Source: an uncultured Fusobacterium sp.
GTDB taxonomy: Bacteria; Fusobacteriota; Fusobacteriia; Fusobacteriales; Fusobacteriaceae
Direction of reading: 5' to 3'
DNA length: 5,749 nucleotides
Assembly (NCBI GenBank): GCA_900543175.1
Contig: UQQO01000133.1
Location: forward strand, 1 to 5,749
The position numbers and the translations under genes are program-made. Below, piece by piece: positions 1-5,710 of this stretch. The number at the start of each line of letters is the position of its first letter. Positions within the stretch are counted from its first letter, which is position 1. Under the pieces are notes generated by a model. The model was not told where the DNA came from. It was given only the letters and a program-made list of their open reading frames with translations, and made no database searches.

Positions 1-28
1 GAGCTGTACAAATTATTTGCAACAGCTC
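1..28 (-). terminator. Putative terminator hairpin after nagB (cut by window edge)
   Basis: Perfect 7-bp inverted repeat: GAGCTGT at 1-7 pairs with ACAGCTC at 22-28. An inner CAAA/TTTG pairing at 9-12 and 16-19 can extend the stem. It begins 14 nt past the nagB stop codon in the direction of transcription. The U-tract expected of a rho-independent terminator would lie beyond base 1 and cannot be seen, so the call rests on stem and position only. Confidence 0.6.
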
Positions 29-42
29 TTAAATTTTATCTA

Positions 43-870
43 TTATCTTTTTTCAGCATAAAGATCAGCTAGTAATTTATCTGTATCTAGGTTATTTTTT
101 TCCATATCCTTGAAGTATCTATAAGTAGCAACTTTTAATTCAGAACAAGCAGCTTCGTCAGAAACAATTATTCCTTTTCTATGAAGTTGAAGAGCTGAAA
201 TTGTCCACATGTGATTTACTCCCTCTTCAATTCCATGTTGTAATGCTCTTGCTTTGTTTAATCCAGTAACCATAATTAATACTTCTTTAGCATCAAGGAT
301 TGTTCCAACTCCTACTGTAAGAGCTAATTTAGGAACTGCATTGATATCTCCATTGAAGAATCTAGCGTTTGCAACTATTGTATCCATAGTAAGTTCTTTA
401 TCTCTTGTTCTTGAAGATAGAGAAGATCCTGGTTCGTTGAAAGCAATATGTCCATCTGGTCCGATTCCTCCTAAGAATAGGTGAATTCCTCCATAAGATT
501 TGATTTTATCTTCATATCTTTGGCATTCAGCTTCATAATCTTCAGCAAGTCCATTAAGAATGTTTACATTTTCTTTAGGAATGTCAATGTGATTGAAGAA
601 GTTAGAGAACATATAGTGGTGATAGCTTTGATCATTATCTGGAGCAAGTCCAACATATTCATCCATGTTAAAAGTAACAACATTTTCAAAAGAAACAATT
701 CCATCTTTATTTAATTGGATAAGTCTTTTGTACATTTCTAATGGAGTTCCTCCTGTAGGTAATCCTAGTACAAATGGTCTTTCTTTAGTAGGTTTAAATT
801 CATTGATTTTTCTAGCTACATATACTGCTGCCCAATCTCCAACATTTTTGTCTGTGATAACAACTCTCAT
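43..870 (-). CDS. nagB: Glucosamine-6-phosphate deaminase (isomerase) NagB
   Basis: This cytoplasmic enzyme converts glucosamine-6-phosphate to fructose-6-phosphate plus ammonia, the step that sends amino sugars into glycolysis. The 275-residue protein aligns by eye with E. coli NagB (266 aa) along its whole length. Visible motifs are the phosphate-binding LGLPTGGTP (residues 35-43), FNMDEYVG (67-74) and [11 protein letters not shown] (137-147). The E. coli catalytic residues D72, D141, H143 and E148 correspond to D70, D139, H141 and E146, a constant offset of two. Residues of the E. coli GlcNAc-6-P allosteric site also appear kept (S149, S150, R156, K158, Y252), so allosteric activation is plausible. 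About ten extra residues follow the E. coli C-terminus. The ATG at 870 has a clear GGAGG at 878-882, seven bases upstream. The gene lies 65 bp after the RpiR-type regulator gene, and no nagA is in the window. Stop codon is TAA. Confidence 0.97.
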   Translation of the reverse strand: MRVVITDKNVGDWAAVYVARKINEFKPTKERPFVLGLPTGGTPLEMYKRLIQLNKDGIVSFENVVTFNMDEYVGLAPDNDQSYHHYMFSNFFNHIDIPKENVNILNGLAEDYEAECQRYEDKIKSYGGIHLFLGGIGPDGHIAFNEPGSSLSSRTRDKELTMDTIVANARFFNGDINAVPKLALTVGVGTILDAKEVLIMVTGLNKARALQHGIEEGVNHMWTISALQLHRKGIIVSDEAACSELKVATYRYFKDMEKNNLDTDKLLADLYAEKR

Positions 871-877
871 AATTTTT

Positions 878-882
878 CCTCC
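878..882 (-). promoter_or_regulatory. Strong ribosome binding site of nagB
   Basis: On the minus strand, GGAGG sits seven bases before the nagB ATG. It is a perfect match to the anti-Shine-Dalgarno core and the strongest such site in the window, which fits a well-translated metabolic enzyme and fixes the start. Confidence 0.85.
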
Positions 883-896
883 AAATTAATTTTTTT

Positions 897-926
897 ATTT
901 TAATTAAGTAGATCTACTACTTTCAG
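897..926 (-). promoter_or_regulatory. Putative nagB promoter
   Basis: On the minus strand, CTGAAA (921-926, four of six matches to the -35 consensus) is followed after 18 bp by TAAAAT (897-902, five of six to the -10). Transcription would start near 890, giving a leader of about 20 nt that still holds the GGAGG site. The -35 is weak and AT-rich DNA yields such matches by chance, so nagB may instead, or also, be read through from the regulator gene; no terminator lies between them. Confidence 0.4.
907..918. promoter_or_regulatory. 12-bp perfect palindrome, candidate operator upstream of nagB
   Basis: AGTAGATCTACT reads the same on both strands. It lies in the 65-bp gap between the regulator gene and nagB, inside the spacer of the putative nagB promoter. 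With no loop and no following U-tract it is not a terminator. A dimeric helix-turn-helix protein bound here would block RNA polymerase; the adjacent MurR/RpiR-family gene is the obvious candidate. Its role as an operator is inferred. Confidence 0.4.
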
Positions 927-935
927 CCCCTTAAA

Positions 936-1787
936 TTAAAGCTTTGAATCTTTTACAAGCTCAATTGCATTAAAAATATAATCTTGTAAGTTTTCATTTT
1001 CCAACATCAATTTTATATATATCATATCTATAACAGTAAGTTGTGATATTCTAGGTGATAGTGCTGTTGCTCTAAAATCACTTTTCATCTCAACAGTACT
1101 CAATCTAATATCTCCCAATTCTCTAATAGGATTGTTTGCTACACTTGTTAAAGTTATAATTTTTATCCCTTTATTTTTAGCAACTTTTGTAAGATTAAAA
1201 AGTTCTAACGTTTTTCCACTGTGAGAGATAACAAAAAGAATATCATTTTCATTCATAGTAGAAAGGTAGCTCAACTGCATGTGGCTATCATTTTCAAAAG
1301 ATGCAACTTTTCCAAGCTCCATCAATTTAAAATAAAGATCTCTTGCCACTATTCCTGAGAAACCAACTCCTGCAAGCATAATCTTTCTTGCACTATTAAT
1401 AGCTTGTACAGCTTTTTCCAATTCATTAAAATCTGTAATCTCATATGTATTGTTTACTGCCCTAGTATTTTCAGTGGCAACTTTTTTCCCTATAATCTCA
1501 AAAGAGTCTGTTGACTTTAACTCCTCGTGCATTATATTAACATGAGATTCAGCTTTTCTATTTCCAATATCTTGACTTAAAGAAAGTTTAAAGTCTGGAA
1601 ACCCTGAAAACCCTAGTTTTTTAGAGAATCTAACAATAGATGCTTGACTTGTGTCACAATTTTTAGCTATCTCATAAGTTGTTAAATTTTTTATTCTCTC
1701 AGGATCTTCCAATATATATTCAGCAATTTTTTTCTCTATTGATGTCAATTGATTTTTCATAGCATTTAATTTAATAATTATTCCCAT
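936..1787 (-). CDS. MurR/RpiR-family transcriptional regulator (HTH + SIS domains)
   Basis: This 283-residue protein has the standard two-domain layout of the family. The N-terminal helix-turn-helix region (about 1-77) contains LTSIEKKIAEYIL (14-26) and TTYEIAKNCDTSQASIVRFS (36-55). The C-terminal sugar-isomerase (SIS) domain, about 120-260, contains AGVGFSG (139-145) and the Ser-rich phosphosugar loop ISHSGKT (187-193). Family members bind DNA as dimers or tetramers and respond to phosphosugars. Precedents are E. coli MurR (MurNAc-6-P) and H. influenzae SiaR, an RpiR protein that uses glucosamine-6-P as co-effector. The neighbour nagB consumes glucosamine-6-P, which points to an amino-sugar phosphate ligand, but the exact one cannot be read from sequence. 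ATG 1787 is the only start that keeps the usual residues before the HTH; an in-frame stop lies just upstream at 1791-1793. The start overlaps the radical SAM gene by 10 nt. Confidence 0.93.
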   Translation of the reverse strand: MGIIIKLNAMKNQLTSIEKKIAEYILEDPERIKNLTTYEIAKNCDTSQASIVRFSKKLGFSGFPDFKLSLSQDIGNRKAESHVNIMHEELKSTDSFEIIGKKVATENTRAVNNTYEITDFNELEKAVQAINSARKIMLAGVGFSGIVARDLYFKLMELGKVASFENDSHMQLSYLSTMNENDILFVISHSGKTLELFNLTKVAKNKGIKIITLTSVANNPIRELGDIRLSTVEMKSDFRATALSPRISQLTVIDMIYIKLMLENENLQDYIFNAIELVKDSKL

Positions 1788-2704
1788 GATTTATGTCCAT
1801 CTCCTTGATATATATTCTGATTCTTTAACTCCTTTTCTATGGAGTTTAAAACATCTCTTTTATTCAAACTCCAAAGAGGAGAGATTAAAGTCTCTTTGTT
1901 TCCATCCCCAGTCAATCTATGTATAACTATATTATACGACAAATTCTCTAAAATTTTAACTGTTTTTTTCACATATTCTTCTTTTTTTTGAATTTTTATT
2001 TCGTTAGTGTTATAAAACTCCTCTAAACGTGTATTTTTTATAATATGTAAAAGATGAATTTTTACTCCCCATGTTCCACACTTTTCAGAAAATATAGCTG
2101 TATTCAATGGATCATCCTCTTTTTCATGTGGCAAACCTATAATTATATGAGTTACAAACTTAATATTTTTAGAATTTAATTTTTCAGTAGCCTCTACATA
2201 TGTAGAAAGTGGATATTGTCTATTTATTATTTTGGCTACCTCTTCATTAATAGTTTGTAGCCCTAATTCTACCCATAAAAAATGCTTTTTATTTATCTCG
2301 TCTAAAAGATCTATTATCTCATCTTGTAGGCAATCTGGTCTAGTAGCAATAGCTAACCCCATTACTCTTGGATGTGAGAGAGCTTCATAATATATCTTTC
2401 TTAGATATTCTACTTCACCATAGGTATTTGTAAAGTTTTGAAAATATGCAATAACTTTACCAGTTGGAAACTTTCTTTCAATAAGTTTTAATTGCTCCTC
2501 AATCTGATCATTTATACTCTTTCCTCTGCTCCCTGCAAAATCTCCACTTCCCCTTTCACTACAAAATATACACCCCTTTGTGCTGAGAGTTCCATCTCTA
2601 TTTGGACAGGTAAAACCTCCATCAAGGGAAACTTTATATATTTTTTCTCCAAAGGTATTTTTGAAGTAATTATCAAGTGAGTTGTATCTCTTTTTATTTT
2701 CCAT
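1778..2704 (-). CDS. TIGR01212-family (YhcC-like) radical SAM protein
   Basis: Radical SAM enzyme of the YhcC / Elp3-like family; the 308-residue length matches E. coli YhcC (309 aa as I recall). The iron-sulfur cluster cysteines are C33, C45 and C48 (CX11CX2C) within a GFTCPNRDG...GCIFC block, the family signature. Further family blocks are AYFQNFTNTYG (86-96), ATRPDCL (120-126), VELGLQT (145-151) and HIIIGLPHE (186-194). In the C-terminal part are KIHLLHIIKNTRL (215-227) and VIHRLTGDG (260-268), which resemble YhcC. The protein is soluble and predicted cytoplasmic; the substrate of the family is not established, so no reaction is assigned. ATG 2704 has AAAGGA (2711-2716) at a good spacing of six bases. 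The stop TAA lies 10 nt inside the following regulator gene, so the two are almost certainly co-transcribed. It contains A8 and A7 runs (1982-1989, 1963-1969) without frame disruption. Confidence 0.93.
   Translation of the reverse strand: MENKKRYNSLDNYFKNTFGEKIYKVSLDGGFTCPNRDGTLSTKGCIFCSERGSGDFAGSRGKSINDQIEEQLKLIERKFPTGKVIAYFQNFTNTYGEVEYLRKIYYEALSHPRVMGLAIATRPDCLQDEIIDLLDEINKKHFLWVELGLQTINEEVAKIINRQYPLSTYVEATEKLNSKNIKFVTHIIIGLPHEKEDDPLNTAIFSEKCGTWGVKIHLLHIIKNTRLEEFYNTNEIKIQKKEEYVKKTVKILENLSYNIVIHRLTGDGNKETLISPLWSLNKRDVLNSIEKELKNQNIYQGDGHKSWE
1801..1806 (-). promoter_or_regulatory. Ribosome binding site of the RpiR-type gene, inside the upstream gene
   Basis: AAGGAG on the minus strand lies within the last codons of the radical SAM gene. 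The gap to the ATG at 1787 is 13 bases, longer than usual. Together with the 10-nt overlap of the two reading frames, this suggests translation partly coupled to the upstream gene. The alternative ATG at 1760 has no visible Shine-Dalgarno sequence. Confidence 0.5.
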
Positions 2705-2737
2705 TTTATATCCTTTCTATTAATATCTTATAATTAT

Positions 2738-2766
2738 ATTTTAATCAAAATTTCTTATTATCACAA
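2738..2766 (-). promoter_or_regulatory. Putative promoter of the radical SAM - rpiR unit
   Basis: On the minus strand, TTGTGA (2761-2766) and TAAAAT (2738-2743) are separated by 17 bp. A perfect TATAAT (2733-2738) overlaps it downstream but lacks a -35 at the right distance. The site lies just past the U-tract of the esterase terminator and about 30 bp before the radical SAM start, as expected for a new transcription unit. Confidence 0.5.
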
Positions 2767-2775
2767 GTGTTTTAT

Positions 2776-2810
2776 AAAAAAAATAACCCCAGTAAAAATA
2801 ACTGGAGTTA
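2776..2810 (-). terminator. Rho-independent terminator after the esterase gene
   Basis: On the minus strand a 10-bp stem, TAACTCCAGT (2801-2810) with ACTGGGGTTA (2784-2793), has one G-U wobble and a 7-nt loop. It is followed directly by eight U (2776-2783). It starts 10 nt after the esterase stop. It closes the DUF896-asnS-esterase operon and separates it from the radical SAM unit. Confidence 0.93.
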
Positions 2811-2819
2811 CCATAAAAT

Positions 2820-3845
2820 CTATTTTATTTTTTCATTAAAGTATCTAAGGAAATTACACATATCACGAGCAACATACTCCCAAGTATGCTCCTCTTCTTT
2901 GCATAGATACCCTTTAAAAATACAATTTTTCTTTTTCATTCTGCCCATAATATCTATCCACTGTTGCAACATTAAATGGTTTACTCTATCCTCTAATCCA
3001 ACACTTGCATAAAAATATCTGTTCTCTAATAATTTAGAGTCAATCTTTTTTACCATAGTATATGGATCTTCTTCTAAAATTTTATATCCCCATGAACTAA
3101 AAATATCTAAAAATTTTAGTTTATCAGGATTTGAAAACAGAAATTTAGGTATATAAAGATACTTTAAAATTCTTATTACTCTTCTATTAATACTCAATCT
3201 TACAATGCTCAAAGCTCCTGAGAAGCTTCCTATCACCTTAAACTTGTCTATATGCTTTAATCCTATCTTATAAGCTCCATAGCCTCCCATAGAGAATCCT
3301 ACAACCCCTAAATTAGATTTAGGAAATCTTCTCTCTATTTCAGGTAACAACTCCTTTATAAGATAATCTTCATAGTTGTGATTTGCAACTCCCTTATAGT
3401 TACTATACCAACTTTGTCCTTCATCTCCAGAATCAGGAATAACAAAGATCATTGGTTCTATTTCTCCTCTTTTCAAAAGGTATAGATAGTTTTGTAGAAG
3501 TTTTCCTCTATCTGTCCAATCTCCACAATTATCCCTTAATCCATGAAACAGAAATAAGCATGGTATATTCTCAAAAGAATCTACATTTGGTGTAACTAAA
3601 AGATATCTCATCTTCTCATTTGCAAAGGAACTTTCAATATAATTTTCCTCTATTTTTACACTACTCTCAATTACCTCTTTTGTTATCTCATCATAATTTA
3701 AATCAACATTTTTTAAAAAAGTAATCTCTTCATATCCCTTTACTCTTTTTAACTTTCTAGCTAATTTTGACTGATAGGGATAAGTTACTATGTAAAATAG
3801 TATTCCCATAAATAAAATTAGCAACAGTAAAAAATTTAGTGACAT
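2820..3845 (-). CDS. Membrane-anchored alpha/beta-hydrolase, putative esterase (esterase D / PF00756-like)
   Basis: This 341-residue protein, counted from the ATG, has one N-terminal membrane segment (about 5-22) and an alpha/beta-hydrolase domain of the putative-esterase family. Visible features are the oxyanion-side HG (H101-G102), the nucleophile elbow GFSMG (183-187, Ser185), GLEDR with Asp286 as likely acid, and the late His320 in EEEHTWEY. The catalytic triad is therefore probably complete. Substrates of this family are varied (short acyl esters, sugar or siderophore esters, S-formylglutathione), so none is assigned. Six Lys/Arg follow the membrane segment (27-36) and none precede it, so by the positive-inside rule the enzyme domain faces the cytoplasm; there is no signal-peptidase or lipobox site. 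A TTG at 3848 can also open the frame, but GGGGAG (3851-3856) is two bases from the TTG and five from the ATG, so I chose the ATG. It lies 24 nt after asnS and ends with TAG. Confidence 0.85.
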   Translation of the reverse strand: MSLNFLLLLILFMGILFYIVTYPYQSKLARKLKRVKGYEEITFLKNVDLNYDEITKEVIESSVKIEENYIESSFANEKMRYLLVTPNVDSFENIPCLFLFHGLRDNCGDWTDRGKLLQNYLYLLKRGEIEPMIFVIPDSGDEGQSWYSNYKGVANHNYEDYLIKELLPEIERRFPKSNLGVVGFSMGGYGAYKIGLKHIDKFKVIGSFSGALSIVRLSINRRVIRILKYLYIPKFLFSNPDKLKFLDIFSSWGYKILEEDPYTMVKKIDSKLLENRYFYASVGLEDRVNHLMLQQWIDIMGRMKKKNCIFKGYLCKEEEHTWEYVARDMCNFLRYFNEKIK

Positions 3846-3850
3846 CAATT

Positions 3851-3856
3851 CTCCCC
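3851..3856 (-). promoter_or_regulatory. Ribosome binding site that decides the esterase start
   Basis: GGGGAG on the minus strand precedes two adjacent in-frame start codons, TTG at 3848 and ATG at 3845. Spacing of five bases favours the ATG; two bases to the TTG would be too close. Confidence 0.7.
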
Positions 3857-3869
3857 TTGTTTATATATA

Positions 3870-5261
3870 TTAGAACTCAGCGTTTTTAGGTGTTCTTGGG
3901 AATGGAATTACGTCACGGATATTTGTCATTCCTGTGATATACATTATAATTCTTTCAAATCCAAGTCCATATCCTGAATGTGGGAAACTTCCATATTTTC
4001 TTAAATCAAGATAGAATCCATAATCTTCTGGGTTCATTCCTAATTCTGTAATTCTATTTTCTAATATTTCAAGTTTGTCCTCTCTTTGAGATCCACCGAT
4101 AATTTCTCCAATTCCTGGTGCTAATAAGTCCATAGCTCTTACAGTTTTTCCATCTTCATTAAGTTTCATATAGAAAGCTTTAATATCTTTTGGATAGTCA
4201 GTTAAGAATACAGGTTTTTTGAAGTACTCTTCAGCAAGATATCTTTCATGTTCACTTTGAAGGTCGATTCCCCACTTAACTGGATAATCAAATTTCTTAC
4301 CTGATTTTTCAAGAATTTCAATAGCTTCTGTATAAGTAAGTCTTCCAAAGTCACTATTTAATACATTATTTAATTTATCAAATAATCCTTTTTCAATAAA
4401 TTGGTTGAAGAATTCCATCTCTTCTGGACACTCATCCATAACAAATTTAATGATATATTTTACCATTGCTTCAGCAAGTTCCATATTAGCTTCAAGATCA
4501 GCAAATGCTATTTCAGGCTCGATCATCCAGAATTCTGAAGCATGTCTTGCAGTATTTGAGTTTTCAGCTCTGAAAGTAGGTCCAAATGTATAGATATTTC
4601 TAAATGCTGCACAATAAGTTTCTCCACTTAGTTGTCCACTTACTGTTAAGTTAGTTTCTTTTCCAAAGAAGTCTTGAGAGTAGTCAACTTTTCCATCTTT
4701 TGTTTTTGGTAGATCATTTAAATCTAAAGTTGTAACTCTAAACATTTCTCCTGCACCTTCACAGTCAGATCCTGTAATTAATGGAGTATGTACATAAACA
4801 AATCCATTTTCTTGGAAGAATTTATGAATAGCATAAGCTACTACTGATCTTACTCTAAATACTGCTGAGAAAGTATTTGTTCTTGGTCTTAAATGAGCTT
4901 TTGTTCTTAAAAACTCAAAAGTATGTCTTTTATTTTGTAATGGATAGTCAAGATCTGCTTTTTGGTAGATTTCAACTTTAGTAGCTGCTATTTCAAACTC
5001 TTGTCCTGCTCCTTGAGATTTGATAAGTTTTCCACAAACTTTAACTGATGAAATTATAGAAAGACGTGAGATTTCATCAAAGTTATCTAGATTTGTATCA
5101 AATACAACTTGTATACCTTTAAAGAATGAACCATCATTTATTTCTAAGAAACCAAAATTCTTTTGAACTCTGATTTTTTTTACCCATCCTGATATTTCAA
5201 CCTCTCTGTCAATAAATTTTTCTTTCTCTCTGTATAGAGATTTTACTGTTACTTTTTCCAT
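3870..5261 (-). CDS. asnS: Asparaginyl-tRNA synthetase AsnS
   Basis: Class IIb aminoacyl-tRNA synthetase that charges tRNA-Asn with asparagine using ATP, in the cytoplasm. At 463 residues it is the normal bacterial length. The N-terminal OB-fold anticodon-binding domain (about 1-105) shows [23 protein letters not shown]. The catalytic domain shows motif 1 with the invariant proline ([10 protein letters not shown], 154-163, P160), and [10 protein letters not shown] (207-216). Motif 2 is [21 protein letters not shown] (230-250, R231). Motif 3 is GYGLGFERI (430-438, R437). The AsnRS-type [17 protein letters not shown] signature and the insert near 180-200 distinguish it from AspRS. The presence of asnS implies direct charging of Asn rather than sole reliance on the Asp-tRNA(Asn) amidotransferase route. 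It lies 17 nt after the DUF896 gene and 24 nt before the esterase gene. No T-box leader is present. The ATG at 5261 follows an unusual GGGGGT ribosome site. Stop is TAA. Confidence 0.98.
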   Translation of the reverse strand: MEKVTVKSLYREKEKFIDREVEISGWVKKIRVQKNFGFLEINDGSFFKGIQVVFDTNLDNFDEISRLSIISSVKVCGKLIKSQGAGQEFEIAATKVEIYQKADLDYPLQNKRHTFEFLRTKAHLRPRTNTFSAVFRVRSVVAYAIHKFFQENGFVYVHTPLITGSDCEGAGEMFRVTTLDLNDLPKTKDGKVDYSQDFFGKETNLTVSGQLSGETYCAAFRNIYTFGPTFRAENSNTARHASEFWMIEPEIAFADLEANMELAEAMVKYIIKFVMDECPEEMEFFNQFIEKGLFDKLNNVLNSDFGRLTYTEAIEILEKSGKKFDYPVKWGIDLQSEHERYLAEEYFKKPVFLTDYPKDIKAFYMKLNEDGKTVRAMDLLAPGIGEIIGGSQREDKLEILENRITELGMNPEDYGFYLDLRKYGSFPHSGYGLGFERIIMYITGMTNIRDVIPFPRTPKNAEF

Positions 5262-5265
5262 TTTT

Positions 5266-5271
5266 ACCCCC
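5266..5271 (-). promoter_or_regulatory. Unusual GGGGGT ribosome binding site of asnS
   Basis: The minus strand reads GGGGGT followed by AAAA and the asnS ATG. It matches the GGAGGT Shine-Dalgarno core except that the A is replaced by G, which can still form a G-U wobble with 16S rRNA. In this AT-rich DNA a run of five G is conspicuous. The spacing of four bases is rather short. Confidence 0.6.
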
Positions 5272-5278
5272 GTAAAAC

Positions 5279-5485
5279 TTATATTATTTTAGTACCTTTA
5301 TTTACTACTTTATCATCATCAACTATCTCTATTCTATCAAGATGCCCTTTTACTTGAGCTTTGAATAGTTCTAAATACATTTTTCTATATTCAGCTCTCT
5401 CTGCTTGTTCCTCTGGAGTAAGTTCTCTCTCTCTTGATAATTTAGTAAAGTAATTTATTTTTTCAATGATTTTTGACATTTCCAT
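5279..5485 (-). CDS. DUF896 (YnzC-type) small protein
   Basis: A 68-residue charged protein of the DUF896 / YnzC family, usually about 70-80 residues. The sequence shows two predicted amphipathic helices: [17 protein letters not shown] (4-20), then after ELTPEEQ a longer helix from [22 protein letters not shown] (28-49). A family-like tail [11 protein letters not shown] follows. The family pattern of IxxIN near the start, LTxEE in the turn and YLxxFxxxxKxxL in helix 2 is all visible. There is no catalytic motif, membrane segment or signal peptide. Family function is unknown; B. subtilis YnzC lies in the SOS-induced yneA operon, but no such context exists here. It is the first gene of the asnS operon, 17 nt upstream of asnS. 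The ATG at 5485 has AAGGA (5496-5500) ten bases upstream; a second ATG at 5479 is further from it and less likely. Confidence 0.88.
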   Translation of the reverse strand: MEMSKIIEKINYFTKLSRERELTPEEQAERAEYRKMYLELFKAQVKGHLDRIEIVDDDKVVNKGTKII

Positions 5486-5555
5486 TTTATATTCTTCCTT
5501 TCTTTTCTTAATTTACCTATATTTTTAGTATATAAAATAAAAAATGATATTTCAA

Positions 5556-5584
5556 ATTATAGCACAACTTACCTTTAAAGTAAA
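5556..5584 (-). promoter_or_regulatory. Main promoter candidate of the DUF896-asnS-esterase operon
   Basis: The minus strand has an extended -10, TGCTATAAT (perfect TATAAT at 5556-5561 with TGC at 5562-5564). A -35-like TTTACT lies at 5579-5584 with a 17-bp spacer. Transcription would begin near 5549, giving a leader of about 64 nt, too short for a T-box or known riboswitch. This is the best promoter match in the window. Confidence 0.7.
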
Positions 5585-5591
5585 TGGTATG

Positions 5592-5607
5592 GGGTAAATT
5601 TTAACCC
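5592..5607. promoter_or_regulatory. Near-palindrome GGGTAAATTTTAACCC over the upstream promoter
   Basis: GGGT and ACCC arms flank an A/T core; the symmetry is imperfect at the centre. It covers the -10 of the candidate upstream promoter and ends about 8 bp before the -35 of the main one. It might be an operator, but no regulator can be named. Confidence 0.25.
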
Positions 5608-5625
5608 TTTTGTTACAAATATCAA
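5598..5625 (-). promoter_or_regulatory. Possible second, upstream promoter of the asnS operon
   Basis: On the minus strand TTGATA (5620-5625, five of six) and TAAAAT (5598-5603, five of six) are 16 bp apart. It lies downstream of the terminator at 5655-5697, so it could be a tandem promoter. AT-rich DNA gives such pairs by chance. Confidence 0.35.
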
Positions 5626-5654
5626 TACATCTATTCTATTTTATAATTTTTCAT

Positions 5655-5697
5655 AAAAAAAAGGACTAATCTTTACTACTGTAAAAACCAATCCCTT
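5655..5697 (-). terminator. Rho-independent terminator of an upstream gene
   Basis: On the minus strand a long stem pairs 5681-5697 with 5661-5676: 16 base pairs including several G-U pairs, one bulged G and a 4-nt loop. It is followed by eight U (5655-5662; the first two also lie in the stem). It ends transcription arriving from beyond base 5749 and insulates the asnS operon promoter. Confidence 0.85.
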
Positions 5698-5710
5698 AAA
5701 TAACTTTAAT

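Noticed and set aside
254..889. Three plus-strand open frames of 74-77 codons opposite nagB
   Set aside because: They overlap an unmistakable nagB gene, lack family resemblance and ribosome sites, and have compositions expected from the complement of a coding strand.
907..918. Palindrome read as a terminator of the regulator gene
   Set aside because: The stem has no loop nucleotides and is followed by mixed A/T sequence, not a U-tract.
2492..3012. Plus-strand open frames of 62 and 81 codons near 2492-2680 and 2767-3012
   Set aside because: The first is antisense to conserved radical SAM motifs. The second begins inside the esterase terminator and runs antisense to the esterase; neither has a recognisable product.
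3846..3848. TTG as start codon of the esterase gene
   Set aside because: Only two bases separate it from the GGGGAG ribosome site, whereas the adjacent ATG at 3845 has a spacing of five bases.
4405..4593. Plus-strand 62-codon open frame within asnS
   Set aside because: It is antisense to the motif 2 region of AsnRS and has no independent support.
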